Both the position numbers and the translations under genes were made by a program. The notes beneath the pieces are model-generated. The model saw only the letters and a list, made by a program, of their open reading frames with translations. It made no database searches and was not told the origin of the DNA. A stretch of DNA of 64,000 bases from Vibrio navarrensis (GTDB lineage: Bacteria > Pseudomonadota > Gammaproteobacteria > Enterobacterales > Vibrionaceae), in assembly GCF_015767675.1 (NCBI RefSeq), contig NZ_CP065218.1, forward strand, positions 248,001-312,000, written 5' to 3'. Positions within the stretch are counted from its first letter, which is position 1, and the number at the start of each line of letters is the position of its first letter. Shown here piece by piece: positions 54,448-63,064 of the stretch.

Positions 54448-54597
54448 ATGAAGCGATTTATGCCATCCAGTGTCATGCTCACACCTTTTGTGGTGCGCGT
54501 TTACCCAGAAAATGAACAAGAGGAAGAAGGCGAAGAAACATCCCCATCAAACTCGCACCAAGAAGCCGACTCTGCGCCTCAACCCTGCGTGGAGTAA
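54448..54597 (+). CDS. Small acidic protein, 49 aa
   Basis: A short gene: ATG 54448 with a well-spaced TCGGAGACGTT ribosome site, ending TAA 54597. The N-terminal third is hydrophobic/basic (MKRFMPSSVMLTPFVVRVYP) and the rest strongly acidic (ENEQEEEGEE) then Ser/Gln/Pro-rich. It stands 87 bp before elbB on the same strand. Family not recognised; the clear ribosome site and skewed composition argue for a real product. Confidence 0.5.
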   Translation: MKRFMPSSVMLTPFVVRVYPENEQEEEGEETSPSNSHQEADSAPQPCVE

Positions 54598-54683
54598 GTG
54601 CACAAAATTCGCCAAACTTTGCTTCATCGCCAACAGAATTGGCTAGAGTAAAGGGAACAACGATCAACCACAGGACAGAAAAA

Positions 54684-55334
54684 ATGAAAAAAGTTGCGGT
54701 GATTCTCAGTGGCGCAGGCGTTTTTGATGGCAGCGAGTTGCATGAAGCGGTTCTTGCGTTGCACGCGATAGAAAAGGCAGGGGCGAGCTGGCATTGCTTT
54801 GCCCCAAATATTGAACAGTTGCACGTACTTAACCACAAAACAGGCGAAGAGATGGATGAGACGCGCAATGTGTTGGTCGAAGCAGCACGTATTGCGCGCG
54901 GTCAGATTGAAGATGTGGCGAAACTGCACGCAGAGGAGTTTGATGCTTTGTTACTGCCAGGCGGCTTTGGCGCAGCGAAAAACCTCACTAATTTTGCGGT
55001 CAAGGGAGCTGAATGCAGCATCAATGCCGATGTTGCCCATGCTTGTCGCACATTCGCGCAACTAGGCAAACCCGCCGGTTACTTGTGCATTGCGCCAATC
55101 ATTATCCCTATGATCTACCCGAATGGGGTAGAAGGCACGATAGGCAACGACGAAGCCACTGCCGCCGCGTTCAACCAGTTAGGTGGCGTACACGTTAATT
55201 GCACGGTGAATCAAGTGCACTTTGATGCCAAACATAAGGTGCTATCAACGCCCGCTTATATGCTGGCAAATTCGATTTCCGAAGCAGCCAGTGGGATAGA
55301 AAAACTGGTGGAACAACTGGTCGAAATCGCATAA
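54684..55334 (+). CDS. elbB: ElbB-type glyoxalase (isoprenoid biosynthesis protein family)
   Basis: A 216-residue protein of the DJ-1/PfpI superfamily, ElbB branch. The markers are VAVILSGAGVFDGSELHEAV, LLLPGGFGAAKNL and the nucleophile elbow GYLCIAPIIIP with its cysteine. E. coli ElbB shows glyoxalase activity, and the gene was first found through enhanced carotenoid yield. ATG 54684 follows CAGGACAGAAAAA; the longer frame from 54639 adds 15 residues. Confidence 0.91.
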   Translation: MKKVAVILSGAGVFDGSELHEAVLALHAIEKAGASWHCFAPNIEQLHVLNHKTGEEMDETRNVLVEAARIARGQIEDVAKLHAEEFDALLLPGGFGAAKNLTNFAVKGAECSINADVAHACRTFAQLGKPAGYLCIAPIIIPMIYPNGVEGTIGNDEATAAAFNQLGGVHVNCTVNQVHFDAKHKVLSTPAYMLANSISEAASGIEKLVEQLVEIA

Positions 55335-55366
55335 TTCGCTCAGTTTTATCATTAGCCGAAATCCAT

Positions 55367-55398
55367 AAAATACCTCTCATTTTTGGGAGGTATTTTTT
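55367..55398 (+). terminator. Terminator of elbB
   Basis: An AAAATACCTC/GGGAGGTATTTT hairpin with a T6 tail, 33 bp past the stop. The rest of the gap to 55655 is an AT-rich leader with a small GGGGGATTTCCCTCCCCC hairpin near 55551 and no gene. Confidence 0.85.
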
Positions 55399-55655
55399 AC
55401 CGTAGAGCATAACCATATAAATCATAAGTATTTTATCAGTTATTATTGCGAAAACGATTGCCTTCAAACATGAGAAAATCTAATTAAAATACCAATAGTG
55501 TCACCTTTTTTATGTGCAACAGGATCTCGTTCACACTTCCCTATCATCACGGGGGATTTCCCTCCCCCAACTTGTCTGAGATCAAATTTTTTTTGCCTTA
55601 GCCTGTGACAGAGTAGCGGCGTAAACCGATAACAACTAATTACGGAGCAATTCCA

Positions 55656-56804
55656 ATGACGAGTGCATTTTTTATCCCTACGATCAACCTTATGGGCGCG
55701 GGCTGCTTAAAAGACGCCGCTGACAACATTCAAGCGCAAGGTTTCACTAAGGGTTTAATCGTCACTGACAAAATACTCAATCAAATTGGCGTGGTTAAGC
55801 AGGTACAAGATCTGCTGACGGCGCGTTCTGTCGAAACCGTGGTTTTTGATGGCACTCAGCCAAACCCAACCATCAGCAACGTCAACCAAGGCTTGGCGCT
55901 ACTTAGAGAGAACCAATGTGATTTCGTCATCTCTTTAGGCGGTGGTTCACCACACGACTGCGCGAAAGGCATCGCTTTGGTTGCAGCCAACGGCGGTGTA
56001 ATTGGCGATTACGAGGGAGTTGATAAATCAGCCAAACCGATGCTGCCTCTGATTGCGATCAACACCACCGCAGGTACTGCCTCCGAGATGACCCGTTTTT
56101 GCATCATCACTGATGAAGAGCGTCACATTAAGATGGCGATTGTCGATAAGCACACCACGCCACTGATTTCCGTGAACGACCCTGAGTTGATGCTGGCGAA
56201 ACCCGCATCGCTGACAGCGGCCACAGGTATGGACGCGCTAACCCACGCGATCGAAGCTTATGTCTCGATCGCAGCCACACCAATCACCGACGCTGTCGCT
56301 ATCAAAGCGATCGAGCTGATCCAAGCCTACCTGCGCAAAGCCGTTGCTCACGGCGACGACATTGAAGCACGTGAACAAATGGCCTACGCACAATTTATGG
56401 CGGGCATGGCATTTAACAACGCATCATTAGGTTATGTGCATGCAATGGCGCACCAACTTGGTGGTTTCTACGACCTACCACACGGCGTTTGTAATGCCAT
56501 TTTACTTCCGCACGTTCAGCGCTATAACGCGCAGATTTGCCCAGAACGTCTTCGAGACGTAGCAAAAGCGATGGGAGTGAATGTGGAAGGCATGAGCGCA
56601 GAGCAAGGCGCTAATGCAGCGATTGAGGCGATTGTCGCTCTGGCCAAAGATGTTGGCATTCCTGCGGGTATCCGTGAGCTGGGCGCGAAACTGGAAGACA
56701 TTCCCACTTTAGCGGATAACGCGCTGAAAGACGCTTGCGGCTTTACCAACCCGAAACAAGCCACGCACGCGGAAATCTCGGCCATTTTCGAAGCCGCGAT
56801 GTAA
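55656..56804 (+). CDS. yiaY: Iron-containing alcohol dehydrogenase (YiaY type)
   Basis: A 382-residue group III dehydrogenase. The NAD-binding GGGSPHD (about residues 95-101) is present. The metal-binding segment [21 protein letters not shown] (about 262-282) carries the conserved histidines and matches the family signature. It interconverts short alcohols and aldehydes. Length and ends match E. coli YiaY and Zymomonas AdhB. A ribosome site TACGGAGCAATTCC precedes ATG 55656. Confidence 0.93.
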   Translation: MTSAFFIPTINLMGAGCLKDAADNIQAQGFTKGLIVTDKILNQIGVVKQVQDLLTARSVETVVFDGTQPNPTISNVNQGLALLRENQCDFVISLGGGSPHDCAKGIALVAANGGVIGDYEGVDKSAKPMLPLIAINTTAGTASEMTRFCIITDEERHIKMAIVDKHTTPLISVNDPELMLAKPASLTAATGMDALTHAIEAYVSIAATPITDAVAIKAIELIQAYLRKAVAHGDDIEAREQMAYAQFMAGMAFNNASLGYVHAMAHQLGGFYDLPHGVCNAILLPHVQRYNAQICPERLRDVAKAMGVNVEGMSAEQGANAAIEAIVALAKDVGIPAGIRELGAKLEDIPTLADNALKDACGFTNPKQATHAEISAIFEAAM

Positions 56805-56841
56805 TCCCGCGGGCTATCATTAACGCGTTATTAGCAAAGCC

Positions 56842-56875
56842 AAAGGCCGAAGGTGTCACTTTCGGCCTTTTTGTT
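56842..56875 (+). terminator. Terminator of the alcohol dehydrogenase gene
   Basis: A 10-bp AAAGGCCGAA/TTCGGCCTTT stem followed by TTGTT, 38 bp past the stop. Confidence 0.88.
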
Positions 56876-56887
56876 CTGTCCGGTAAC

Positions 56888-57155
56888 TAGGGTCTGTTGA
56901 CCTTTTGCGGTTAAATTTTGTTCGAGATAAAAGCCTTTTAATCGCGACGAGAGGTTTGTAGCCTAGTCATTCTAAGCAAAACACCTCTCAACAAAGAGTA
57001 AAACGCTTTTAGCTGAACCCTTCGGGCAGCGTTTGTGGCTCCTTTTTGCTGCGTTATCGGCTTATCATGTAGGCTCCTACAATTCAAAGCCTCTGCCTTG
57101 CACAAAGAACCCACAAACTGCTGCAAAAATCATCTCAAAAGGTCAACAGACCCTA
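56888..57155. mobile_element. MITE-like element, about 266 bp, flanked by TA
   Basis: Perfect 18-bp terminal inverted repeats (GGGTCTGTTGACCTTTTG and its complement) end in TA at both sides (56888-56889 and 57154-57155). No transposase is encoded. A second inverted pair (GCAGCGTTTGTGG at 57026 and CCACAAACTGCTGC at 57111) lies inside. TA duplication is typical of IS630/Tc1-mariner elements, so a non-autonomous relative is likely. It sits between a terminator and the next promoter and breaks no gene. Confidence 0.75.
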
Positions 57156-57290
57156 AGCACGATTAAAGACACATTTGTTCACCTTTCGCCAATGTGACAT
57201 TTTTGCTTCCTGGCATACACTTGATTCATTACTTCCTCATCACGCCGGATGGCGTGACGTAAACGCCTATGCCAACAACAAGGAAAGTCG

Positions 57291-58379
57291 ATGAACAAAA
57301 GTCATGCGCTCGGCTGGCTCGCCAGCTTAATCATTTGGGTCTGCTCTCCCACCCTTTATGCCGCCAACCTCAAAGCGACCAAAATTGCCAGCGGCTACCA
57401 CATTCCTTGGGGCATCACTTTTGTCGACAGCGCTTATGCGGTGATTAACGAGAAAAATGGCCACATCTCGCTGCTGGATGTGACTAAGGGCAAGAAAACG
57501 CCCCTCTATACGCTTTCCAACGTCAATGATGCAGGGCAAGGCGGTTTGATGGACGTCGCGCTCTCCCCTGTCTCGCGTCAAATGCTCTACTTCACTTTCA
57601 GCAAAGAGGTCGACAACGGCACCACTGTCGTGCTGGCCAGCGCGAAGCTGAGCCACAAAACTCTCTCTGACTGGCAAGAACTGTTTGTCGCCGATGCCTC
57701 CTCTACCACAGGCAGGCACTTTGGCAGTCGCATCACCTTTGATCAGCAAAATCGACTTTACTTTTCGATTGGCGATCGCGGCGAAAGAGATAATGGACAA
57801 AACCCCGCCAACCATGCCGCAGCGATTTTACGGCTCAATCTGGATGGCAGCGTGCCAAACGACAACCCTTTCTTGCTGGATGATACGGTAAGAAACGAGA
57901 TTTGGAGTTACGGCCATCGTAATCCGCAAGGGCTTTTTTTTGACTCACAGACAGCGCAACTGTGGTCGGTAGAGCACGGGCCGCGTGGCGGTGACGAAAT
58001 CAATCTGATTCAACCCGGGAAAAACTATGGCTGGGCAAAAACCTCGCACGGCAAAGAGTATTGGGGGCCGATGCGTGTCGGCGAAGCGGAAACCTTACCC
58101 AATATCGAAGCGCCTAAACTGGTTTACGTCCCTTCCATCGCCCCAAGCAGTTTGCTGCTCTATCGCGGAGAACGCTATCCAAGCTTAAATGGCAAACTGC
58201 TTATCGGCGCGTTAAAGCTGACCCACCTTAACGTGGTCAGCATAAAAAACGGTCAGCTTGCAGAAACTGACCGTTTATTTACCCATCTCAACGAGCGTAT
58301 CCGAGCTATCAGCGTGAGCCCGGACGACTTTCTCTATTTCACCACCGATAATGGCAACGTATATCGAATCGAGCCTTAA
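57291..58379 (+). CDS. PQQ-dependent aldose sugar dehydrogenase family (YliI-like)
   Basis: A 362-residue secreted beta-propeller with a signal peptide (LGWLASLIIWVCSPTLYA, cleavage before ANL). Family motifs are visible: HIPWGITFV, GQGGLMDVALSP, HFGSRITFD, EIWSYGHRNPQGLFFD and EHGPRGGDEINLI. E. coli YliI (Asd) uses PQQ to oxidise aldoses in the periplasm; PQQ synthesis genes were not seen here. Start ATG 57291 follows ACAAGGAAAGTCG. Its stop overlaps the converging remnant at 58376 by 4 bp. Confidence 0.9.
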   Translation: MNKSHALGWLASLIIWVCSPTLYAANLKATKIASGYHIPWGITFVDSAYAVINEKNGHISLLDVTKGKKTPLYTLSNVNDAGQGGLMDVALSPVSRQMLYFTFSKEVDNGTTVVLASAKLSHKTLSDWQELFVADASSTTGRHFGSRITFDQQNRLYFSIGDRGERDNGQNPANHAAAILRLNLDGSVPNDNPFLLDDTVRNEIWSYGHRNPQGLFFDSQTAQLWSVEHGPRGGDEINLIQPGKNYGWAKTSHGKEYWGPMRVGEAETLPNIEAPKLVYVPSIAPSSLLLYRGERYPSLNGKLLIGALKLTHLNVVSIKNGQLAETDRLFTHLNERIRAISVSPDDFLYFTTDNGNVYRIEP

Positions 58380-58722
58380 GCCAGCGACACACTCACCTTG
58401 TGCTTATCGAAGTCAATCGTCATGGTGCTGCCTAGTGGCACTGTCAGCATAGGGTGAGTATGACAACTGTCAAAGTCATACAGAATGGGGACTTTCTGCC
58501 CATTGAGCACCTCTTTTAGCACATCAATCGACGCTCGCCCGGTGCCTTTATCATTAAACAGTTCATGCTTGCCTAAGACCACAGCCGCCACTTTATCAAA
58601 TACACCTTGGATCTTGAGATGAGCGAACGAGCAAAACGATCTGGAGCAAACACCGTCGCAGGAGACGACGGAGAAAAGAAGCCAATGGTATCGCCCACTT
58701 TGAGCGAAGCTGGAATGATCAT
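58376..58722 (-). pseudogene. LD-carboxypeptidase/MccF-like (S66) gene with large internal deletion
   Basis: The start (ATG 58722) opens a typical S66 N-terminus, IIPASLKVGDTIGFFSPSSP, for about 34 codons. The frame then jumps near 58620 to a C-terminal S66 segment in another frame: GVFDKVAAVVLGKHELFND ... VPILYDFDSCHTHPMLTVPLG. The family is about 300-350 residues long. Roughly 230 residues, including the catalytic serine region, are missing. Intact members cleave microcin C or peptidoglycan peptides. It lies just downstream of the aldolase gene and was probably in its operon. Confidence 0.82.
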
Positions 58723-58734
58723 CGAATCCTCTCT

Positions 58735-59808
58735 TTACTGACTGAGTAGCCAATCAAATATGGCACGTAACTGTTCGTCTGCAACGCTTTGCAAGCGATC
58801 GCCAACGTACCACTCAATAACTGACTGGTTGGGATGCTGCGCAATTTGCGGATGCCCCAACCAGATGCCTTGTTCTTCTGCCAACTTGTCGCGCAGTTCC
58901 AGCGCTTTCTCATAGCCAAACGGCAAAATGAGATGCAGCATGTTGCTTTGCGGCTTTGATGGGTTGACAGCTAATTGCGGGTAGGTGTTGATTAGCTGAT
59001 AAATTTGCTCTGTACGAGCAAACAAGGCGGGCATGTTAGCCAGACGCTGCTCAAACTGCATCGCAGCCGACACCACATAAGGGGTGCGATGGTAAACATT
59101 GCCACCTTGACGTTTCATCCACATCGACGCCAGTCCGATAAAACGGCGATCACCTAACAGCAGAGAACCACCCAGACCATTCACCCCTTTGTAAAGGGAA
59201 ACGTAAGCCGTTTTAAACCCTTGGGCGATTTCCTGATAGCTCTTCTGATAATACGCTGCGCACTCCCACAGGCGCGCACCATCCATGTGCAGGTGAATAT
59301 CGCGATGTTCGCATTCGGCTTTGACTTCATTTAGCTCATCCCAGCTCAAAAGCTGGCCGCCAAGCTCCCGCATTGGCAACTCGTACAACGCCGCTGAAAT
59401 TTCATCTGGCCACGCATCCAGATCGGCCGCTTTCCAAGGACGAAACATGTCGCCGAGCGGCAGGATGTGAAAACGGTTTTGCAACTGATAGCCCTGACGT
59501 TCAAAGCGGTAAATATGACTCGATTCATGCATCGCCACGGTTTTGTTGCGTTTTTGCTGACAGACCAGATCCAGCACAGTTGCTTGCGTCATGGTCCCGC
59601 TGATAACAAATAAGCCAGCCTCAAAGCCCAGTAAATCCGCCACTTGCTGCTGAAATGCTTCAATCAGTTCACCGTCACCATAGTGATCGTGTTTTACATT
59701 GTGCTCTTCACACCATTGTGCCATGGCGGCAAACTGCTCCGCCGGCGTGGCTTCATGATTGCCAGATAAAATGGTGTGGCAAAGTTCACGTAAATCCTTT
59801 TTCATCAA
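58735..59808 (-). CDS. Threonine aldolase / beta-eliminating lyase family
   Basis: A 357-residue PLP enzyme. The segments HYGDGELIEAFQQQVADLLG, ISGTMTQATVLDL, LHMDGARLWE (PLP-contacting Asp) and SLYKGVNGLGGSLLLG (Schiff-base Lys, about residue 212) are intact and typical of low-specificity threonine aldolases, which split threonine to glycine and acetaldehyde. It is 12 bp upstream of the broken S66 gene. Ribosome site AAGGAACACTTTG precedes ATG 59808. Confidence 0.88.
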   Translation of the reverse strand: MMKKDLRELCHTILSGNHEATPAEQFAAMAQWCEEHNVKHDHYGDGELIEAFQQQVADLLGFEAGLFVISGTMTQATVLDLVCQQKRNKTVAMHESSHIYRFERQGYQLQNRFHILPLGDMFRPWKAADLDAWPDEISAALYELPMRELGGQLLSWDELNEVKAECEHRDIHLHMDGARLWECAAYYQKSYQEIAQGFKTAYVSLYKGVNGLGGSLLLGDRRFIGLASMWMKRQGGNVYHRTPYVVSAAMQFEQRLANMPALFARTEQIYQLINTYPQLAVNPSKPQSNMLHLILPFGYEKALELRDKLAEEQGIWLGHPQIAQHPNQSVIEWYVGDRLQSVADEQLRAIFDWLLSQ

Positions 59809-59910
59809 AGTGTTCCTTGTGATTTTCGAGACGGGACCAACTTATCTGCGCACAAAGCGCATGTAAAGAGATAAACTAGATTGAAAACACAAAAGTGATA
59901 ACGAGAGCAA

Positions 59911-60534
59911 ATGGAACCAATTACATTAGAAATCAATAAAATACGAGCGGTTGTTTTTGATTTGGATGACACCTTAGTCACCTCGTCACTGGATTTTGTC
60001 TCCATGCGCCAAGCACTTGGTTGCCCAGAACAGGAAGATTTGCTCAGTTTTGTCGATAAGCTACCCGATGCAACGCAGCGGGCACATGCGCAGCACATCA
60101 TCTTGCAGCATGAGATGGCCGATGCGCAAAGCTCAACCCCATTGCCGGGCTGTCACGCTTTACTGGCTTTTATCAAACAAAGAGCGTGGCGCTGCGCGAT
60201 TGTCACCCGTAACTGTCTGGCAGCCAGTGAACTCAAACTGGCGCACAATGACATCAAGGTAGAAAAGCTGATCACCCGTGAACATTGCGCGCCTAAACCC
60301 GATCCCGAAGCGCTGCTGCAATTGGCCGACGAATGGCAGTTGCAGCACCATCAGGTGCTGTATGTCGGTGATTATCTGTATGATTTACAAGCAGCAAAGA
60401 ATGCCAATATGCCATCTTGTCTGGTGAGTAATACGCTGGAAAAACCGTACGCCAACCAGGCCTCCATCACTGTGGCCCGGTTGGATGATTTGCTCAGCTA
60501 TTTGCAAACGGCGCTAACAGCCAGCGCAGGTTAG
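59911..60534 (+). CDS. HAD-family hydrolase
   Basis: A 207-residue phosphatase-like protein. Motif I VVFDLDDTLV (about residues 12-21), motif II VTRN, motif III with the lysine in CAPKPDPEAL, and motif IV VGDYLYDLQAAKNA are all present with a helical cap between I and II. Phosphoglycolate-phosphatase-like activity is likely, with unknown substrate. Its stop overlaps the end of glpC by 4 bp in convergent orientation. Confidence 0.9.
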   Translation: MEPITLEINKIRAVVFDLDDTLVTSSLDFVSMRQALGCPEQEDLLSFVDKLPDATQRAHAQHIILQHEMADAQSSTPLPGCHALLAFIKQRAWRCAIVTRNCLAASELKLAHNDIKVEKLITREHCAPKPDPEALLQLADEWQLQHHQVLYVGDYLYDLQAAKNANMPSCLVSNTLEKPYANQASITVARLDDLLSYLQTALTASAG

Positions 60535-61754
60535 GCAAGCGCCATCGCCAGTAGGCTAATAGGGTGAATGGTCTCAAGCTGGGTATTCTCTTCAATTTGC
60601 CATTTACAGGTTTCGCAATCGGTAATGGCAAAATCCGCCGCCGATTGTTTGATGGTCTCGAATAGGTGCGCGCCGATTTTCATCGACGTCTGATAGTTCT
60701 CCTCTTTAAAGCCATAAGTGCCTGCCAAACCACAACATTCGCTATCTAGCACCACCAGCTCTAATCCGGGGATCATGCGCAACAGTTCAAGGGTAAACAT
60801 CACATTCCCGCTGCGCTCTAGGTGGCATGGGGTGTGGTAAACCACTTTCTTGTTGATTGGCTTCATCGCGGGCGCGTAGCCGCTCATAAATGCTTTGAGC
60901 AGAAAACGGGTAATGTACTCGATGCGTTGTACCACGTGCTCATTATTAACGCCCAACACATGCGGGTACTCTTGTTGCAACGTAAATGAGCAGGTCGAAG
61001 AGGTGGAAACCACCGTGTGATCTTGCGAAACGGCTTGCTCGATCATCTCGATATTGAGCGTGGCGTTTTTACGCGCTTTTTCATGAAAACCATTGGCAAT
61101 CAAAGGCACACCGCAGCATTTTTCCTTTTTCAGCAGTTGCACGCCATAGCCCATGGCATTGAGCACTTTGACTAAGTCTTTGCCCAGTTGCGGATGGTTA
61201 TAGTTGACATAACAGCCGTGGAAATAGCTCACTTGGCGCGCAAACTGCGCTTGCGTTTTTGCCTGCTTCTTGTACCACTGACGAAACGTGCCGTGAGAGT
61301 ATTTCGGCAGCTGCTTGTGCTTATCGACGCCAATGGTTTTGTGCATCAAGCTTTTTATCGGTTTCAGTTCGGTGATCTTGTTGACAATCGGCGCGACCGG
61401 CGTTGCCAGCGAACCAAACAGATCGGTATGGCTTAAGACAAAATCGCGCATCAGCTTAGGGCTGACACTTTTCTTAGCAAACTTCCCCCTCGCCACAGCG
61501 ATAATATCACCAATTTTCACCCCCGACGGGCAGGCCGTTTCACAGCGTTTGCAGTTGGTACACAGTTTCAGCAACTCATCGTAATAGTGCGGATTTTTCA
61601 AGCGCAGACGTTCACCGTCTGGCCCGGATTGTTTTGGCCCCGGATATTCCGGATTCGCTTTCGCCACCGGACAATACACAGTACACACGGTGCATTTAAT
61701 GCACTGGTCAAAGCTGGTGTTCACAGGGGCATGTTTGGCAAAAGTATTCATCAT
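60531..61754 (-). CDS. glpC: Anaerobic glycerol-3-phosphate dehydrogenase subunit C
   Basis: A 407-residue membrane-associated iron-sulphur subunit that passes electrons from GlpAB to quinone. Two 4Fe-4S cysteine clusters are visible (CIKCTVCTVYCP about residues 17-28, and CTNCKRCETACP about 67-78). Two CCG-type domains with CCGVPL and ECCGLAGTYG follow. ATG 61754 overlaps the glpB stop (ATGA), and GGAGGAG within the end of glpB serves as the ribosome site. It is the last gene of glpABC. Confidence 0.94.
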   Translation of the reverse strand: MMNTFAKHAPVNTSFDQCIKCTVCTVYCPVAKANPEYPGPKQSGPDGERLRLKNPHYYDELLKLCTNCKRCETACPSGVKIGDIIAVARGKFAKKSVSPKLMRDFVLSHTDLFGSLATPVAPIVNKITELKPIKSLMHKTIGVDKHKQLPKYSHGTFRQWYKKQAKTQAQFARQVSYFHGCYVNYNHPQLGKDLVKVLNAMGYGVQLLKKEKCCGVPLIANGFHEKARKNATLNIEMIEQAVSQDHTVVSTSSTCSFTLQQEYPHVLGVNNEHVVQRIEYITRFLLKAFMSGYAPAMKPINKKVVYHTPCHLERSGNVMFTLELLRMIPGLELVVLDSECCGLAGTYGFKEENYQTSMKIGAHLFETIKQSAADFAITDCETCKWQIEENTQLETIHPISLLAMALA

Positions 61755-63064
61755 AATACGCACTCCTCCTGCGTTTGAACCTCGCAATGCAAAACAGCAT
61801 GCTGCGCGGCGGCCAGCGCGGTCGAGATAGCGACGCCGCCTCCCGAGCCCTCAAACACCGGATCGTACCCCGCCAAGACAGAGCCGCAGCAGTAGAGATT
61901 CTGACAAAGCGCACCGTGCAAATAAGGGCGGAATGCACCATCGGTTTTAACGCCAAACGCCATAAATGGATGACCGATGGGGCTAAAGAATTTCTCTGCG
62001 CGCCAAGTGCTACGCGCCGAGTTTGACACCATCTCCAAACCAAAAATCGGTTCCACGATCTCGCTGAGATTGGCTTTAAGCCCTTGGCTAAAGTAGCTGC
62101 CAGAAGCCAAAATAAACGCCTTGGCATGCAGCGCCATATCACCCAAATTGCGTGTGTAAATTGCTTTTAACTGCTGTTCTGAATGCCATTCGCCACGAGT
62201 CACTTGATCGCCCTTAAGTAGCGTCCCGCCCGCTTGGACAAAACGTTTGTGCAGCGCTTCTTCGATACGAATGCCAAGCAGCGATGGAGGCATGGTCGGC
62301 ACTTCATGAAAGTGCAAACGGGTTTCGCGGCGCAATTTCTCCAACAACACCAAACCGTCACCGTTACCCATAATGGCTGGCATGATCAACAGATCGTCTG
62401 GTGTCGCCCCTTTCATCAGTTGGTGACACAAACTGTTAAACGCCTGCGGCTGCTTGAGTAAACGGGCTATGTCTATTGAGCGCAGTTCATTGGGATTGCG
62501 CCGCAGTTGCTCACATCCGGGGATGGTGACGCTGATTTCCTCCACCGCGCACTGAGCGAAATCGCGCTGTTTGCGCAGGTTGTCTTTGGCAAGCAACGGC
62601 TGGAAGTCACGATAACCATCAACGGACACCAGCAGCAGCCGTTTAAATGGCAGCCTCTGACGGTGACGATAGACAAACGGCTGTGAAAGCCAAGTCGCTT
62701 TTAATGTGCCCAGTGGCGTAATGCGAAAGTGGTTATGTTCATCTTCTTCGCTCTGCAGTGGGATCCCTTGCTGTGCTAAAGCGGTTTGAAACCAACGTAG
62801 TGCGCGGCGCACACTTTGCGCGCTCAGTTTTGCGTAAGGGTGAGCAGGAAAACGCTCAGCAAATTGCTCGATAGCGTGAAAAGGCGCACTCACATCCTCA
62901 CCCGCAGGCGTTTTGCCGAGCACATCAATCGAACCCGAGGAAAAATGCAGCGCACTCTGTCCTTGGCTGATTAACACCACTTTTTTACCTTGTTCTAACG
63001 CATGCAATGCGGCGCTGTAACCCGCGATACCACCACCGATAACCGCAATATCGTAATTTAACAT
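61751..63064 (-). CDS. glpB: Anaerobic glycerol-3-phosphate dehydrogenase subunit B
   Basis: A 437-residue flavoprotein subunit. The N-terminal FAD-binding Rossmann motif IAVIGGGIAGYSAALHAL (about residues 6-23) and the C-terminal GYDPVFEGSGGGVAISTALA segment are typical of GlpB. It overlaps glpA by 7 bp and glpC by 4 bp, so the three are translationally coupled and form the GlpABC complex used under anaerobic conditions. Confidence 0.94.
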   Translation of the reverse strand: MLNYDIAVIGGGIAGYSAALHALEQGKKVVLISQGQSALHFSSGSIDVLGKTPAGEDVSAPFHAIEQFAERFPAHPYAKLSAQSVRRALRWFQTALAQQGIPLQSEEDEHNHFRITPLGTLKATWLSQPFVYRHRQRLPFKRLLLVSVDGYRDFQPLLAKDNLRKQRDFAQCAVEEISVTIPGCEQLRRNPNELRSIDIARLLKQPQAFNSLCHQLMKGATPDDLLIMPAIMGNGDGLVLLEKLRRETRLHFHEVPTMPPSLLGIRIEEALHKRFVQAGGTLLKGDQVTRGEWHSEQQLKAIYTRNLGDMALHAKAFILASGSYFSQGLKANLSEIVEPIFGLEMVSNSARSTWRAEKFFSPIGHPFMAFGVKTDGAFRPYLHGALCQNLYCCGSVLAGYDPVFEGSGGGVAISTALAAAQHAVLHCEVQTQEECVL

